Source of the DNA: Sphingomonas xanthus
GTDB lineage: Bacteria > Pseudomonadota > Alphaproteobacteria > Sphingomonadales > Sphingomonadaceae
Assembly (NCBI RefSeq): GCF_007998985.1
Contig: NZ_CP041659.1
Coordinates: 2,106,001 to 2,170,000, forward strand
Direction of reading: 5' to 3'
DNA length: 64,000 nucleotides
Shown: one piece after another, positions 33,553-42,289 of the stretch
Position numbering within the stretch: the first letter of the stretch is position 1
How the letters are laid out: each line of letters opens with the position of its first letter
Notes under the pieces: generated by a model
What the model saw: the letters and a program-made list of their open reading frames with translations, nothing else
Told to the model about the DNA's origin: nothing
The model's database searches: none
Program-made: the position numbers and the translations under genes

Positions 33553-34101
33553 ATGGCGGACCAGGTCGCAGTTCTGGCAGGCGGATGTTTCTGGTGCACC
33601 GAAGCGGTGTTTCTAGATGTCGTCGGGGTGAAGTCGGTCGAAAGCGGCTACACTGGCGGGCAAATTGCCAATCCTACCTACAAGCAGGTTTGCGAGGGCA
33701 ATACCGGCCATGCCGAGGCGATTCGCATCACTTTTGATGCGGACGAGCTGAGCTACGGCGACCTGCTGGATATCTTCTTCGCGATCCACGACCCGACGCA
33801 GCTCAACCGGCAGGGCAATGACGTCGGCACCCAGTATCGTTCGGCCATTTTCCCGCAGGACGCGGAGCAACAGGCGGCCGCCGAAGCCGCTATCGCGCGG
33901 GCCAATGATCAGTATGACGGCAAGGTGGTGACGACCATTGAGCCCAAGGCCGAATGGTATCCCGCCGAGGATTATCACCAGGATTATTGGGCAGGCGAGG
34001 GGCAGTCCAATCCCTATTGCCTAGCGGTCATCCCGCCCAAGCTCGCAAAGCTACGAAAGAGCTTCCAGGCGCGGGTGAAGACGGCGGGAACCCAAGCGTA
34101 A
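33553..34101 (+). CDS. msrA: peptide methionine (S)-S-oxide reductase
   Basis: This is a 182-residue enzyme reducing methionine-S-sulfoxide in proteins. The active-site cysteine lies in GGCFWCTEAVF near residue 14. The typical VESGYTGG, GHAEAI, FFAIHDPTQ and NDVGTQYRS motifs follow, and the C-terminal EDYHQDY is present. Resolving cysteines at the C-terminus seem absent, apart from CLAVIPPK. The length is normal for short MsrA. A hairpin in the leader appears to block its ribosome binding site. Confidence 0.94.
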   Translation: MADQVAVLAGGCFWCTEAVFLDVVGVKSVESGYTGGQIANPTYKQVCEGNTGHAEAIRITFDADELSYGDLLDIFFAIHDPTQLNRQGNDVGTQYRSAIFPQDAEQQAAAEAAIARANDQYDGKVVTTIEPKAEWYPAEDYHQDYWAGEGQSNPYCLAVIPPKLAKLRKSFQARVKTAGTQA

Positions 34102-34135
34102 CAGCTCGCCTGCGACTGCCGCCGGATGCCGCCGA

Positions 34136-35056
34136 CTACTGACGCGGCGCGGCGGCGCGCTGCAGCCGGTCTCGAATGGCGGCGGCGATGCCGCCACCGG
34201 GTATCGGCGCGACAGCGATGTTGGGCTGGGGCGCTTCATCGGCCTGATGCAGCGAGTCGAATAGCCGTGCCGCGGCCTCAATTGGGTCGCCTGTCTCGCT
34301 CAGCGTAAGGTCGCCGGCAATGGGGCCGAAGCCGATCAGAAATTCGTCTTCGGCGCCTTCCTGCGCGTCGAGCCTCAGCGGCTTGGCTGGGGCATAATGG
34401 CTGGCAAGCTGGCCCGGCGCTTCGATCTGATCGGTGGAAATTTCTAAGGCGTCGATATCCAGCGGGCCGCGGCGTAACAGCCGCAGGGCACCGCCAGTCG
34501 CTGCAATGATGGTCGATTCAATCCCACGCTCGGTCGATCCGCCATCGATAACCAGTGGGATGCGGCCGTCGAGGCTGGCTAGCACATGGGCAGCGCGGGT
34601 CGGGCTGATCCGGCCGCTGGCATTGGCGGAAGGAGCGGCAAGCGGTCGGCCAAAAGCGTCGAGCAGTGCGCGCATGACCGGATGGGCGGGGACGCGGATG
34701 GCGATGCTGTTGAGTCCGGCGGTGACCAGCGAGGCGATTGAGGCATCGGTGCGAAGCGGGACGACCAGCGTCAATGGGCCCGGCCAATGCTTTTGGGCCA
34801 ATGCGCGCGCCTCGTCATTGAAAATACCGATCAGCTCAGCCGCGGCGATGTCGGGAACGTGGACGATCAGCGGGTTAAAGCTGGGCCGTCCCTTGGCTGC
34901 ATAGATGCCCGCGACCGCTTCACCATTGGTGGCGTCGGCGGCGAGTCCATAGACCGTTTCCGTCGGCACCGCGACCGGCTGGCCCTGCTCCAGGAGGCGC
35001 CTTGCTTCGGCAATGGCGTCGGGGCCAGCGGGCATTATGCGGGTGGCATGCGGCAT
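34136..35056 (-). CDS. threonylcarbamoyladenylate synthase (Sua5 type)
   Basis: This is a 306-residue protein. The YrdC domain (residues 10-190) has PVAVPTETVYGLAADA, the KGRPSFNPLIVH motif, and SANASGRISPT. A C-terminal Sua5 domain with the ASHYAPAKPLRLD linker follows. It makes the TC-AMP used to form t6A37 in tRNAs reading ANN codons. ATG at 35056 is preferred; a longer in-frame ATG at 35089 lacks a good site. It is divergent from the acyl-CoA dehydrogenase gene 44 bases away. Confidence 0.92.
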   Translation of the reverse strand: MPHATRIMPAGPDAIAEARRLLEQGQPVAVPTETVYGLAADATNGEAVAGIYAAKGRPSFNPLIVHVPDIAAAELIGIFNDEARALAQKHWPGPLTLVVPLRTDASIASLVTAGLNSIAIRVPAHPVMRALLDAFGRPLAAPSANASGRISPTRAAHVLASLDGRIPLVIDGGSTERGIESTIIAATGGALRLLRRGPLDIDALEISTDQIEAPGQLASHYAPAKPLRLDAQEGAEDEFLIGFGPIAGDLTLSETGDPIEAAARLFDSLHQADEAPQPNIAVAPIPGGGIAAAIRDRLQRAAAPRQ

Positions 35057-35100
35057 GGCGCTGCCGCTATAGTTCCTTGGCCGCCTCATCAAGGGACCCG

Positions 35101-36765
35101 ATGCGCATGACTTTCACCGTTCCCATTCGTGATCAGCGCCTGATCCTCCACGCCGTGGCAGGAATTGCCGAGCTTCCCGATGGCCCCGACGAGGACATGG
35201 TTGAAGCCGTGTTGGAAGGTGCCGCCGCACTTGCCGAAGGCGAATTCGCGCCGCTTGCCCGTTCCGGGGACCTTGAGGGCGCACGCTGGGATAATGGGAC
35301 GGTCCACACTCCGAAGGGTTTCAAGGAAGCGTGGAAAGCCTTTGTCGATGGCGGCTGGATGACGCTGGCGGCGCCCGAGCGCCATGGCGGGCAGGGATTG
35401 CCCTTCATGTTGTCAGCGGCGCTCATGGACAATCTGAATGCCGCCAATGTCGGCTTTGCACTTTGCCCGATGTTGTCGATGGGCGCCATCGAGGCGCTGG
35501 AGCGGCATGGCTCGGATGAGCTGAAGCGCGATTATCTGCCTAAAATCATCAGCGGTGAATGGCCAGCAACGATGAATCTGACCGAGCCTCAGGCAGGCAG
35601 TGACGTCGGCGCGCTGAAAAGCCGAGCTGAGCCGGTCGGCGACGGAAGCTGGCGCATTCGCGGGACGAAGATCTTCATCACCTATGGCGAACATGATCTT
35701 AGCGAGCAGATCCTCCACCTGGTGCTGGCCCGCACGCCTGATGCGCCCGAGGGCACGCGCGGCATTTCACTCTTCCTCGTCCCCAAGATCCTTCCTGACG
35801 GAAGCCGCAACGATCTTCGCTGCGTATCGATCGAGCATAAGCTGGGCATTCATGCCTCGCCGACCTGCGTGATGAGTTACGGCGATGAGGACGGGGCCAT
35901 CGGCTGGCTGGTTGGGCCGGAAATGGGCGGAATGGCCGCGATGTTCACGATGATGAATAATGCCCGCCTCAACGTCGGGCTGCAGGGCGTTGGCATCGCC
36001 GAGGCCGCAACCCAGCGGGCTGTCGCATATGCCGTCGAACGCAAGCAGGGCCAGCGCAACCGGTTGCCGGTGCCCATTGCCGAACATCCCGACGTCCGAC
36101 GCATGTTGATCCGGATGCGCGCGCTCACCACCGCGGCGCGGGCGCTGGCATATTATGCTTTCGGGCAGGTCGACCACGGTGTGCGGGGCAATGCCGAGGC
36201 GGCGGCGCGGGCGGAAGTACTGACCCCGCTCGTCAAGGCCTGGTGCACCGACATCGGCTGCGAAGTCGCCAGCCTGGGCATCCAGGTGCATGGCGGCATG
36301 GGCTATATCGAGGAAACGGGCGCTGCACAGCATTTGCGGGATGCCCGCATTGCGCCGATTTACGAGGGGACCAACGGCATCCAGGCGGCCGATCTCGTCG
36401 GCCGCAAGCTCGGGCTGGACGGCGGGCTGGCGTTTGACGGTCTGGTCGCCGACGTTCGCGCCGATACTGATGATCCGCGGCTGGTAGCGTTGGCCGATGC
36501 GGTCGAGGTCGCTGCCGCTTCCTTGCGCGAGGCCGCGCCCGACGACCGGCTTGCCGGCAGCTATCCGTTCCTGACGATGACGTCGGTGATGGTAGCGGGT
36601 TGGCTGGTCGAGCGGCTTGGCCGGGTCGAGGGTACCGATGGGCGGACCCGCGCTTCCGCCGATTATTTTCTTGCGACGGTGGTGCCAGAGGCTCTTGGTC
36701 TCGGGGCAGCGGCGGAAGAGGGGGCGGCGCTGCTTTATGCCGTGCCAGCCGAGGAACTCGCCTAG
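35101..36765 (+). CDS. acyl-CoA dehydrogenase, long type
   Basis: This is a 554-residue flavoprotein. Its extended length (about 550-600 residues) and C-terminal extra domain fit the group of three-methylthiopropanoyl/long acyl-CoA dehydrogenases (DmdC-like/FadE-like). It carries MNLTEPQAGSDVG, GTKIFITYGEHDL, CVSIEHKLGIHASPTCVM, NARLNVGLQG, QVHGGMGYIEETG and IYEGTNGIQA motifs. ATG codons occur at 35101 and 35107; GGGA seven bases upstream favours 35101. It is convergent with the GntR gene (4-base overlap at the stops). The substrate cannot be read. Confidence 0.9.
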   Translation: MRMTFTVPIRDQRLILHAVAGIAELPDGPDEDMVEAVLEGAAALAEGEFAPLARSGDLEGARWDNGTVHTPKGFKEAWKAFVDGGWMTLAAPERHGGQGLPFMLSAALMDNLNAANVGFALCPMLSMGAIEALERHGSDELKRDYLPKIISGEWPATMNLTEPQAGSDVGALKSRAEPVGDGSWRIRGTKIFITYGEHDLSEQILHLVLARTPDAPEGTRGISLFLVPKILPDGSRNDLRCVSIEHKLGIHASPTCVMSYGDEDGAIGWLVGPEMGGMAAMFTMMNNARLNVGLQGVGIAEAATQRAVAYAVERKQGQRNRLPVPIAEHPDVRRMLIRMRALTTAARALAYYAFGQVDHGVRGNAEAAARAEVLTPLVKAWCTDIGCEVASLGIQVHGGMGYIEETGAAQHLRDARIAPIYEGTNGIQAADLVGRKLGLDGGLAFDGLVADVRADTDDPRLVALADAVEVAAASLREAAPDDRLAGSYPFLTMTSVMVAGWLVERLGRVEGTDGRTRASADYFLATVVPEALGLGAAAEEGAALLYAVPAEELA

Positions 36766-37112
36766 GCGCGGGCGATCAGGTCGGCGGGATCGATGCCCAA
36801 CCGGGCCATCCGATTGCGAATCTCCGGCCATTCGCGTTTGAGAAAATTATTTCGCTCGCTGCTGCGCAGGCGCGCTTGCGCGCCGGGAGCGACGAACATT
36901 CCGACGCCGCGCTTTACCACCACCAGCCCTTCGTCCTGGAAGCCCTGGTAGGCCTTGGCGACAGTTAGGGGGTTGGCACCCTGTTCTGCGGCGAGCACGC
37001 GTACCGATGGAAGCGGGTCGCCATCGCCATATTCGCCGGCAAGGATTGCATCGGCAATCACCTCGCGAAGTCGGACATAGACGGGCTTTTCGGAGGCAGT
37101 TCTTGGCGTCAT
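36762..37112 (-). CDS. GntR-family regulator, short YtrA-like type
   Basis: This is a 116-residue regulator. The winged helix-turn-helix domain (about 10-75) includes VYVRLREVIADAILAGEYGDGDPLPSVR, LAAEQGANPLTVAKAY and GVGMFV. The C-terminal part is a short helical dimerisation segment. The small size matches the YtrA subfamily, which usually controls a nearby transporter, but no transporter is adjacent. The ATG at 37112 has no ribosome binding site and lies directly at the predicted transcription start. A dyad overlapping the -10 box suggests self-repression. Confidence 0.85.
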   Translation of the reverse strand: MTPRTASEKPVYVRLREVIADAILAGEYGDGDPLPSVRVLAAEQGANPLTVAKAYQGFQDEGLVVVKRGVGMFVAPGAQARLRSSERNNFLKREWPEIRNRMARLGIDPADLIARA

Positions 37113-37128
37113 GCTGTAACAATACAGC
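37113..37128. promoter_or_regulatory. dyad operator overlapping the GntR -10 box
   Basis: GCTGTA (37113-37118) and TACAGC (37123-37128) form a perfect dyad with a 4-base spacer directly next to the ATG. The TGTA-N-TACA form is usual for YtrA-type regulators. It would let the protein block its own promoter. Confidence 0.6.
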
Positions 37129-37146
37129 AACGCAGGAAAAGTTCAA
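37119..37146 (-). promoter_or_regulatory. promoter of the GntR gene, leaderless transcript predicted
   Basis: On the minus strand TTGAAC (37146-37141) is followed by a 16-base spacer and TATTGT (37124-37119). A start site 6-7 bases past the -10 box falls on the ATG at 37112, so the mRNA would have no leader. The -10 box lies inside the dyad operator. Confidence 0.5.
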
Positions 37147-37152
37147 TCTGGT

Positions 37153-37758
37153 CTAGGCTGGCGGGTCCCACACGCGCACCAACTCGTCGAGATTGGGCCT
37201 TGGCCGTTCCTCCAACTCGCGGCCGGGACTGCCGAGGAACAGGAAGCCGGCAATGCATTCGCCCTCTTCGCAAAACTCCGCCTCGACCAGTTTGGAGCAG
37301 GCCTGCCAGCCGGTGAGCCAGCCGCCGACATAACCTAGGGCGTGGGTCGCATGGAGAAGGTTCATCGCTGCCGCGCCGCACGATAGCTGTTGTTCCCAGA
37401 CCGGGATTTTGTGGTTGTGAACGGGGGCCGAGATGAGGATCACCAGTGCCGGAGCCTGGTGTGCAAAGTCGCGGGCCTTAAGGTGATGCGCTTCGCCGGC
37501 TTCGGGATCATGTTGGTCAAGAGCGCGTGACAGGAGATCGGCGAGGGCGCCGCGCTGCTCATTGCCTATGATGACGAAGCGCCAAGGTGCCAGCTTGCCA
37601 TGGTCAGGCGTACGGGCGGCGATGGCCAAAATCTGACGAAGTTCGTCGGCCGAAGGGCCTGGTGCCACCATTTCGCGTGGACGGCCCGAGCGGCGCGTCG
37701 TGAGCAAGGCGAGCGCCGAGCTATGGTCGTTGAGGGTCATGTCCGTTCGCATAGCCAT
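37153..37758 (-). CDS. nitroreductase family protein
   Basis: This protein has about 200 residues and belongs to the FMN-dependent nitroreductase family. Motifs include LLTTRRSGRPR (FMN phosphate site), AARTPDHGKLAPWRFVI, and the C-terminal GFLFLGSPG. Such enzymes reduce nitro or quinone compounds with NAD(P)H. Three ATG codons lie near the start (37758, 37752, 37740); AAGAGG upstream of the first two favours them. It lies just upstream of the GntR gene on the same strand, its stop 41 bases before the GntR start. Confidence 0.82.
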   Translation of the reverse strand: MAMRTDMTLNDHSSALALLTTRRSGRPREMVAPGPSADELRQILAIAARTPDHGKLAPWRFVIIGNEQRGALADLLSRALDQHDPEAGEAHHLKARDFAHQAPALVILISAPVHNHKIPVWEQQLSCGAAAMNLLHATHALGYVGGWLTGWQACSKLVEAEFCEEGECIAGFLFLGSPGRELEERPRPNLDELVRVWDPPA

Positions 37759-37860
37759 GCAACCTCTTGGCAACAATCGACTTCACAAGTGCAATTTCGC
37801 CGCTAGGGTGCCGCGACAACGAGAAAGGACCGGAAGGTCCTGAAGCACTGGGAGGAATTT

Positions 37861-39504
37861 GTGGGTCCACAGGAAATTATCGTCGCGGTGGCGGCGTCAT
37901 TTCTGATCCTGCTGCTAATTGGCGGCGGGACAATCGTAGCGTCGGCGAAGAAGGAATTCGCCGGCCATCCCAAGGGACTTTACGTCCTGTTCTTCGCCGA
38001 AATGTGGGAGCGATTCTCCTACTACGGCATGCGCGCGCTGCTGATTTTCTACCTGACCCAGCATTGGCTGTTCAACGACGAGAAGGCGTCCGTCATTTAC
38101 GGTGCCTACACTGCGCTGGTCTATATCGCGCCGGTGCTCGGCGGTTATCTCGCCGACAAGTATCTCGGGCAACGCAAGGCGGTTCTCTTCGGCGCTGTGC
38201 TCCTGACCTGCGGTCACTTCCTGATGGCCTTCGAAGGCGATCCGACGGCTGGCCAGGCCAACCCGATGATCAACGTCTTCTGGGCTGCGCTGGCGTTCAT
38301 CATCGTCGGCTCGGGCTTCCTCAAGGCGAACATTTCGGTGATCGTCGGCCAGCTCTATCCGCGGACTGACGTCCGTCGCGATGGTGCCTACACGATCTTC
38401 TACATGGGCATTAACGTCGGTGCGGCGGTCGGCACGATCATCGCTGGCTACCTCGGCCAGACCTATGGCTGGGCCTACGGCTTCGGCGCTGCCGGTATCG
38501 GCATGTTGCTCGGCCTCGTCGTTTTCGTGATCTTCAAGCCGCTGCTTGAAGGCAAGGGCGAAAGCAGCAACCCCGAAGCGCTGACCCGTCCCTACATGGG
38601 CATCAAGTTCGAGTGGTTCCTGTACCTCGTCGGCCTGGTAGCCGTCGCGGTTACCTGGTGGCTGGTCCAGAACCAGGCGATTGTCGGAAGCATCCTCGGC
38701 GTGTTCGGCGCGATCCTCGTGAGCTATGTCATCTGGCAGGCGATCAAGATCGGCGGGAACGACCGGGACCGAATTTTCGCCGCGATCTTCCTTATCATCG
38801 GGTCGATCCTGTTCTGGGCGCTGTTCGAGCAGGCCGGTTCGTCGCTGAACCTGTTCACCGATCGCTATGTCGATCGCCAGGGCGTCGAGGCTTCGCTGTT
38901 CCAGTCGATCAACCCGATCTACATCATCCTGCTGGCACCGCTGTTCGCGGGGCTCTGGACGTGGCTTGGGCGCCGTGGGCTTGAGCCTTCGGCTCCGGCC
39001 AAGTTCGGTCTTGGCCTGATCCAGCTCGGCCTGGGCTTCCTCGTCCTGGTTTGGGGCGCGGGCGCAGTCGGGATGGAAAATGCCACGCCGGTTCTGTTCA
39101 TCTTCCTCATCTACCTGCTGCACACGACCGGCGAACTCTGCCTGTCGCCGGTGGGCCTGAGCGCGATGAACCGGCTTGCGCCGAAGCATATGGCGTCGCT
39201 CATCATGGGCACCTGGTTCTTCGCCTCGGCGACCGGCAACTTTGTCGCCGGCCTGATCGCCGCTGCGACGGGTTCGGAAGAAGCGTCGGGTGAAGGTGCG
39301 GCCAAGGAGGTCGTGCTGTCGGTCTATGACAAGATCGGCTGGGTCTCGGTCGCGGTCGGTGTCGGCGTCATCGTCGTCTCGCCGCTCATCCGCCGCCTGA
39401 TGCACCTCGACACCCTCCGGGACGACGAGGAGTTGGCAGGCATGAGTGAGCTTGGTGAACCGCAGGCCGCGGGCACCAACCTTACCGGGGAGACCAAGGC
39501 CTGA
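37861..39504 (+). CDS. proton-dependent oligopeptide transporter (POT/PTR2)
   Basis: This is a 547-residue membrane protein with about 14 helices. The PTR2 signatures are present: FFAEMWERFSYYGMRALL (the ExxER-type motif is partial), GGYLADKYLGQRKAV, and FYMGINVGA. It imports di- and tripeptides with protons. The GTG at 37861 follows GGGAGGAA seven bases upstream. Its stop overlaps the ATG of the amidohydrolase gene, which supports a peptide uptake and hydrolysis operon running to NnrU. Confidence 0.92.
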   Translation: MGPQEIIVAVAASFLILLLIGGGTIVASAKKEFAGHPKGLYVLFFAEMWERFSYYGMRALLIFYLTQHWLFNDEKASVIYGAYTALVYIAPVLGGYLADKYLGQRKAVLFGAVLLTCGHFLMAFEGDPTAGQANPMINVFWAALAFIIVGSGFLKANISVIVGQLYPRTDVRRDGAYTIFYMGINVGAAVGTIIAGYLGQTYGWAYGFGAAGIGMLLGLVVFVIFKPLLEGKGESSNPEALTRPYMGIKFEWFLYLVGLVAVAVTWWLVQNQAIVGSILGVFGAILVSYVIWQAIKIGGNDRDRIFAAIFLIIGSILFWALFEQAGSSLNLFTDRYVDRQGVEASLFQSINPIYIILLAPLFAGLWTWLGRRGLEPSAPAKFGLGLIQLGLGFLVLVWGAGAVGMENATPVLFIFLIYLLHTTGELCLSPVGLSAMNRLAPKHMASLIMGTWFFASATGNFVAGLIAAATGSEEASGEGAAKEVVLSVYDKIGWVSVAVGVGVIVVSPLIRRLMHLDTLRDDEELAGMSELGEPQAAGTNLTGETKA

Positions 39505-40904
39505 TGCACGGCCTGGCCAGCAAGAGGGTCGCGGGGGCAGTAATTGCCGCCGCGGCCCTCGCCGCCTGCATCCCGCAGGCCAAGCCGAAACCGGGCGCGA
39601 TCCGGATCAATGAGAACCCCTATCCGTCGACCTACCGGGCTTATCCGGGGGCAGTGACGGTGATCCGCAACGCCACCATCCTCGATGGCGAAGGCGGGCG
39701 GATCGAGGCCGGGACCGTGGTCTTGGCCGACGGCAAGGTGCAGGCAGTAGGCGGCGCAGACATTGCGGCACCTGCCGGTGCCTATGAAATCGATGCCGCC
39801 GGGCGTTACGTGACGCCGGGGATTATCGACGTTCATAGCCATTTGGGCGATTATCCGTCGCCAGGCACGGCATCTCACAGCGATGGCAACGAAGCGACCA
39901 GCCCGGCCCGGCCCGAAGTGTGGGCCGAGCATAGCGTCTGGCCGCAGGATCCCGGATTCTCGCGCGCCCTTGCTAATGGCGGGGTGACGTCGCTGCAGAT
40001 CCTTCCCGGCTCGGCCAACCTGTTCGGTGGGCGATCGGTGACACTGAAAAATGTCCCTGCGCGCACGATGCAGGGAATGAAGTTTCCGGGCGCTCCCTAT
40101 GGGCTGAAAATGGCCTGCGGCGAAAATCCGAAACGGGTTTACGGCGGCAAGGGGCAGATGCCCGCGACGCGGATGGGCAATATCGCTTACGTCCGCCAGA
40201 CCTGGGCCAAGGCGCAAGAATATCGCCGCAAGTGGCGCAAATATGAAACCGCCGGGGGCGAAATTCCCGCCCGCGATCTGGCGATGGACACGCTGCGCGG
40301 TGTGCTGGACGGCAAGATCCTGATCCACAACCATTGCTACCGTGCCGACGAAATGGCGATCATGATCGATGTCGCCAAGGAGTTTGGCTACAAGATCGCC
40401 AGCTTCCAGCACGGCGTCGAAGCCTACAAGGTCGCCGACCTGATGCGGGAGAACGGGATCTGCGGCGCGCTTTGGGCCGACTGGTACGGATTCAAGATGG
40501 AAAGCTACGACGCGATCAACGAGAACATCGCGTTCGTCCACAATGCCGGGGCCTGCGCGATCGTGCACTCTGACGATCCCAACGGCATCCAGCGGCTGAA
40601 CCAGGAAGCTGCAAAGGCCATGGCTGCGGGGCGTCGCGCCGGCATCAATATCAGCGAGGAAGTGGCCTGGACCTGGCTCAGTGCCAACCCGGCGCGTTCG
40701 CTCGGAATTTTCGACCAGACGGGCAGTTTGAAGCCCGGCAAGATGGCCGATGTCGTGCTGTGGAACGGAAATCCCTTCAGCGCCTATACCCGGCCTGAGC
40801 GGGTATGGATCGACGGCACCTTGCTCTACGATGCTGCCAATCCGCGGCTTCGACCGGTCAGCGATTTCGAGCTTGGCCAGCCGGGCGAGGGAGATGTGAA
40901 ATGA
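39504..40904 (+). CDS. amidohydrolase lipoprotein
   Basis: This is a 466-residue protein with a lipoprotein signal (AAAALAACIP), so it acts in the envelope. The metal-dependent hydrolase fold shows the HxH motif in TPGIIDVHSHLGDY, a histidine in ILIHNHCYRADE, another in ASFQHGVEAYK, and an aspartate in VHSDDPNG. Related members act as imidazolonepropionase-like or peptidase-like hydrolases. It overlaps the transporter stop and is overlapped by a second, metal-poor homologue. Peptide or cyclic amide cleavage is a guess from context. Confidence 0.85.
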   Translation: MHGLASKRVAGAVIAAAALAACIPQAKPKPGAIRINENPYPSTYRAYPGAVTVIRNATILDGEGGRIEAGTVVLADGKVQAVGGADIAAPAGAYEIDAAGRYVTPGIIDVHSHLGDYPSPGTASHSDGNEATSPARPEVWAEHSVWPQDPGFSRALANGGVTSLQILPGSANLFGGRSVTLKNVPARTMQGMKFPGAPYGLKMACGENPKRVYGGKGQMPATRMGNIAYVRQTWAKAQEYRRKWRKYETAGGEIPARDLAMDTLRGVLDGKILIHNHCYRADEMAIMIDVAKEFGYKIASFQHGVEAYKVADLMRENGICGALWADWYGFKMESYDAINENIAFVHNAGACAIVHSDDPNGIQRLNQEAAKAMAAGRRAGINISEEVAWTWLSANPARSLGIFDQTGSLKPGKMADVVLWNGNPFSAYTRPERVWIDGTLLYDAANPRLRPVSDFELGQPGEGDVK

Positions 40905-42289
40905 CGCGCCTTGCGCTCATTGCTGCGGCGCTGCTGGCAAGCGCGGCGCCGCTCACGGCTCAGACCGTGGCAATCGTCAATGGAACCGTGGCGCTGGGTG
41001 ACGGTTCGGAGCCGATCCAGGGCGGAACGGTGGTTGTACGCGACGGCCGTGTTCTTGCCGCTGGCGCCAATGTTGCTGTCCCGGGGGGTGCCGAAGTTAT
41101 CGACGCCTCGGGCAAGTGGGTGACGCCCGGTATTGTCGCCGGTTTTTCGCGGCTTGGCCTGGCCGAAGTCGATTTGGGCGCCGAAGGATCGGATGATACC
41201 GAAACGCGCAACAGCCCGTTCGGCGCGGCGCTCGATGTCGCTCCGGCGATCAACCCGATGGCCTCGACCATCGCGGTCAGTCGGGCCGACGGGGTCACAA
41301 GGGCGGTCGTCGCGCCGGTTGCCGGGCGGAGCATTTTCGCAGGGCAGGGCGCGGTAATCGATACCGGCGCCGATATGGAAGCGGTCGTCAAATCGCGCGT
41401 CTTTCAGTTCGTCGAAATGGGCGAGGGGGGCGCGGAGCGGGCCGGTGGATCCAGAGCCTCGACCTTCGCCTTGTTCCGCAACGCTCTTCGCGAAGCTGCA
41501 CAGCTGGGGCGCAATGTCGGTCCGCTCACTGTCGGTGGCGACACGCCCGACGCACGGACCAGGCCGGTCGTGCAAAATCCCAATGAATCGCGGCTTTATA
41601 CCACCGACGTGCGGCGCGGCGATGACGTGCTTCTCAACCGGTTCGATGCGGCTGCTCTTGTCCCCGTGTTGCGCGGAAACCAGCTTCTGCTGGTCCATGT
41701 CGAACGGGCACGGGACATTTTGAACGTTCTCGATCTCAAGCGCGAATTTCCCAATCTCAAGCTGGCGCTGGTCGGCGTGACCGAAGGGTGGCTCGTGGCG
41801 GATCGGATCGCGCAGTCGGGCGTGTGGGTGATCGCATCGGCGCTCAATGACTTGCCCGCGAGCTTCGAAATGCTCGGTGCGACCCAGTCCAACGTCGGGC
41901 GAATGCGCAATGCCGGGGTCAAGGTCGCGATCGGAATGATCGACGATAATGACACGCGCTACGTCCGCAACCAGCGGCAATATGCCGGAAACCTGGTGGC
42001 GCTCACCAAGGTCCCGGGCGCATCGGGGGTCAGCTGGAGCGAGGCTTTTGCAATGATTTCCTCACGGCCGGCAGAAGCGGTCGGGCTGGGGCGGGAGATC
42101 GGCAGCCTGGCAGCCGGGCGCCGTGGTGACGTCGTCATCTGGTCGGGCGATCCGCTCGATCTTGCGTCCGCGGCAGAGGCAGTGTGGATCGACGGAGTTC
42201 GACAGCCGCTCGACAATCACCAGACCAAGCTGCGTGACCGCTATCGGTCGCTGGATCGCCAGACGCTGCCCGAGGCCTATCGCAAATGA
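40901..42289 (+). CDS. amidohydrolase-like protein lacking most metal ligands
   Basis: This is a 462-residue secreted protein (signal LALIAAALLASAAPLTAQ). The fold aligns with the preceding amidohydrolase. However, the HxH region reads TPGIVAGFSRLGLAE and the later His motif reads LVGVTEGWLVA, so most metal ligands are missing. A histidine (LLLVHVERARD) and an aspartate (IGMIDDND) remain. It is probably a non-catalytic partner or has a changed activity. The ATG at 40901 overlaps the upstream stop. Confidence 0.8.
   Translation: MTRLALIAAALLASAAPLTAQTVAIVNGTVALGDGSEPIQGGTVVVRDGRVLAAGANVAVPGGAEVIDASGKWVTPGIVAGFSRLGLAEVDLGAEGSDDTETRNSPFGAALDVAPAINPMASTIAVSRADGVTRAVVAPVAGRSIFAGQGAVIDTGADMEAVVKSRVFQFVEMGEGGAERAGGSRASTFALFRNALREAAQLGRNVGPLTVGGDTPDARTRPVVQNPNESRLYTTDVRRGDDVLLNRFDAAALVPVLRGNQLLLVHVERARDILNVLDLKREFPNLKLALVGVTEGWLVADRIAQSGVWVIASALNDLPASFEMLGATQSNVGRMRNAGVKVAIGMIDDNDTRYVRNQRQYAGNLVALTKVPGASGVSWSEAFAMISSRPAEAVGLGREIGSLAAGRRGDVVIWSGDPLDLASAAEAVWIDGVRQPLDNHQTKLRDRYRSLDRQTLPEAYRK

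Noticed and set aside
37915..39405. A 496-residue minus-strand frame opposite the peptide transporter
   Set aside because: It is a shadow with extreme Asp/Arg/Glu content; the plus strand carries clear PTR2 motifs.
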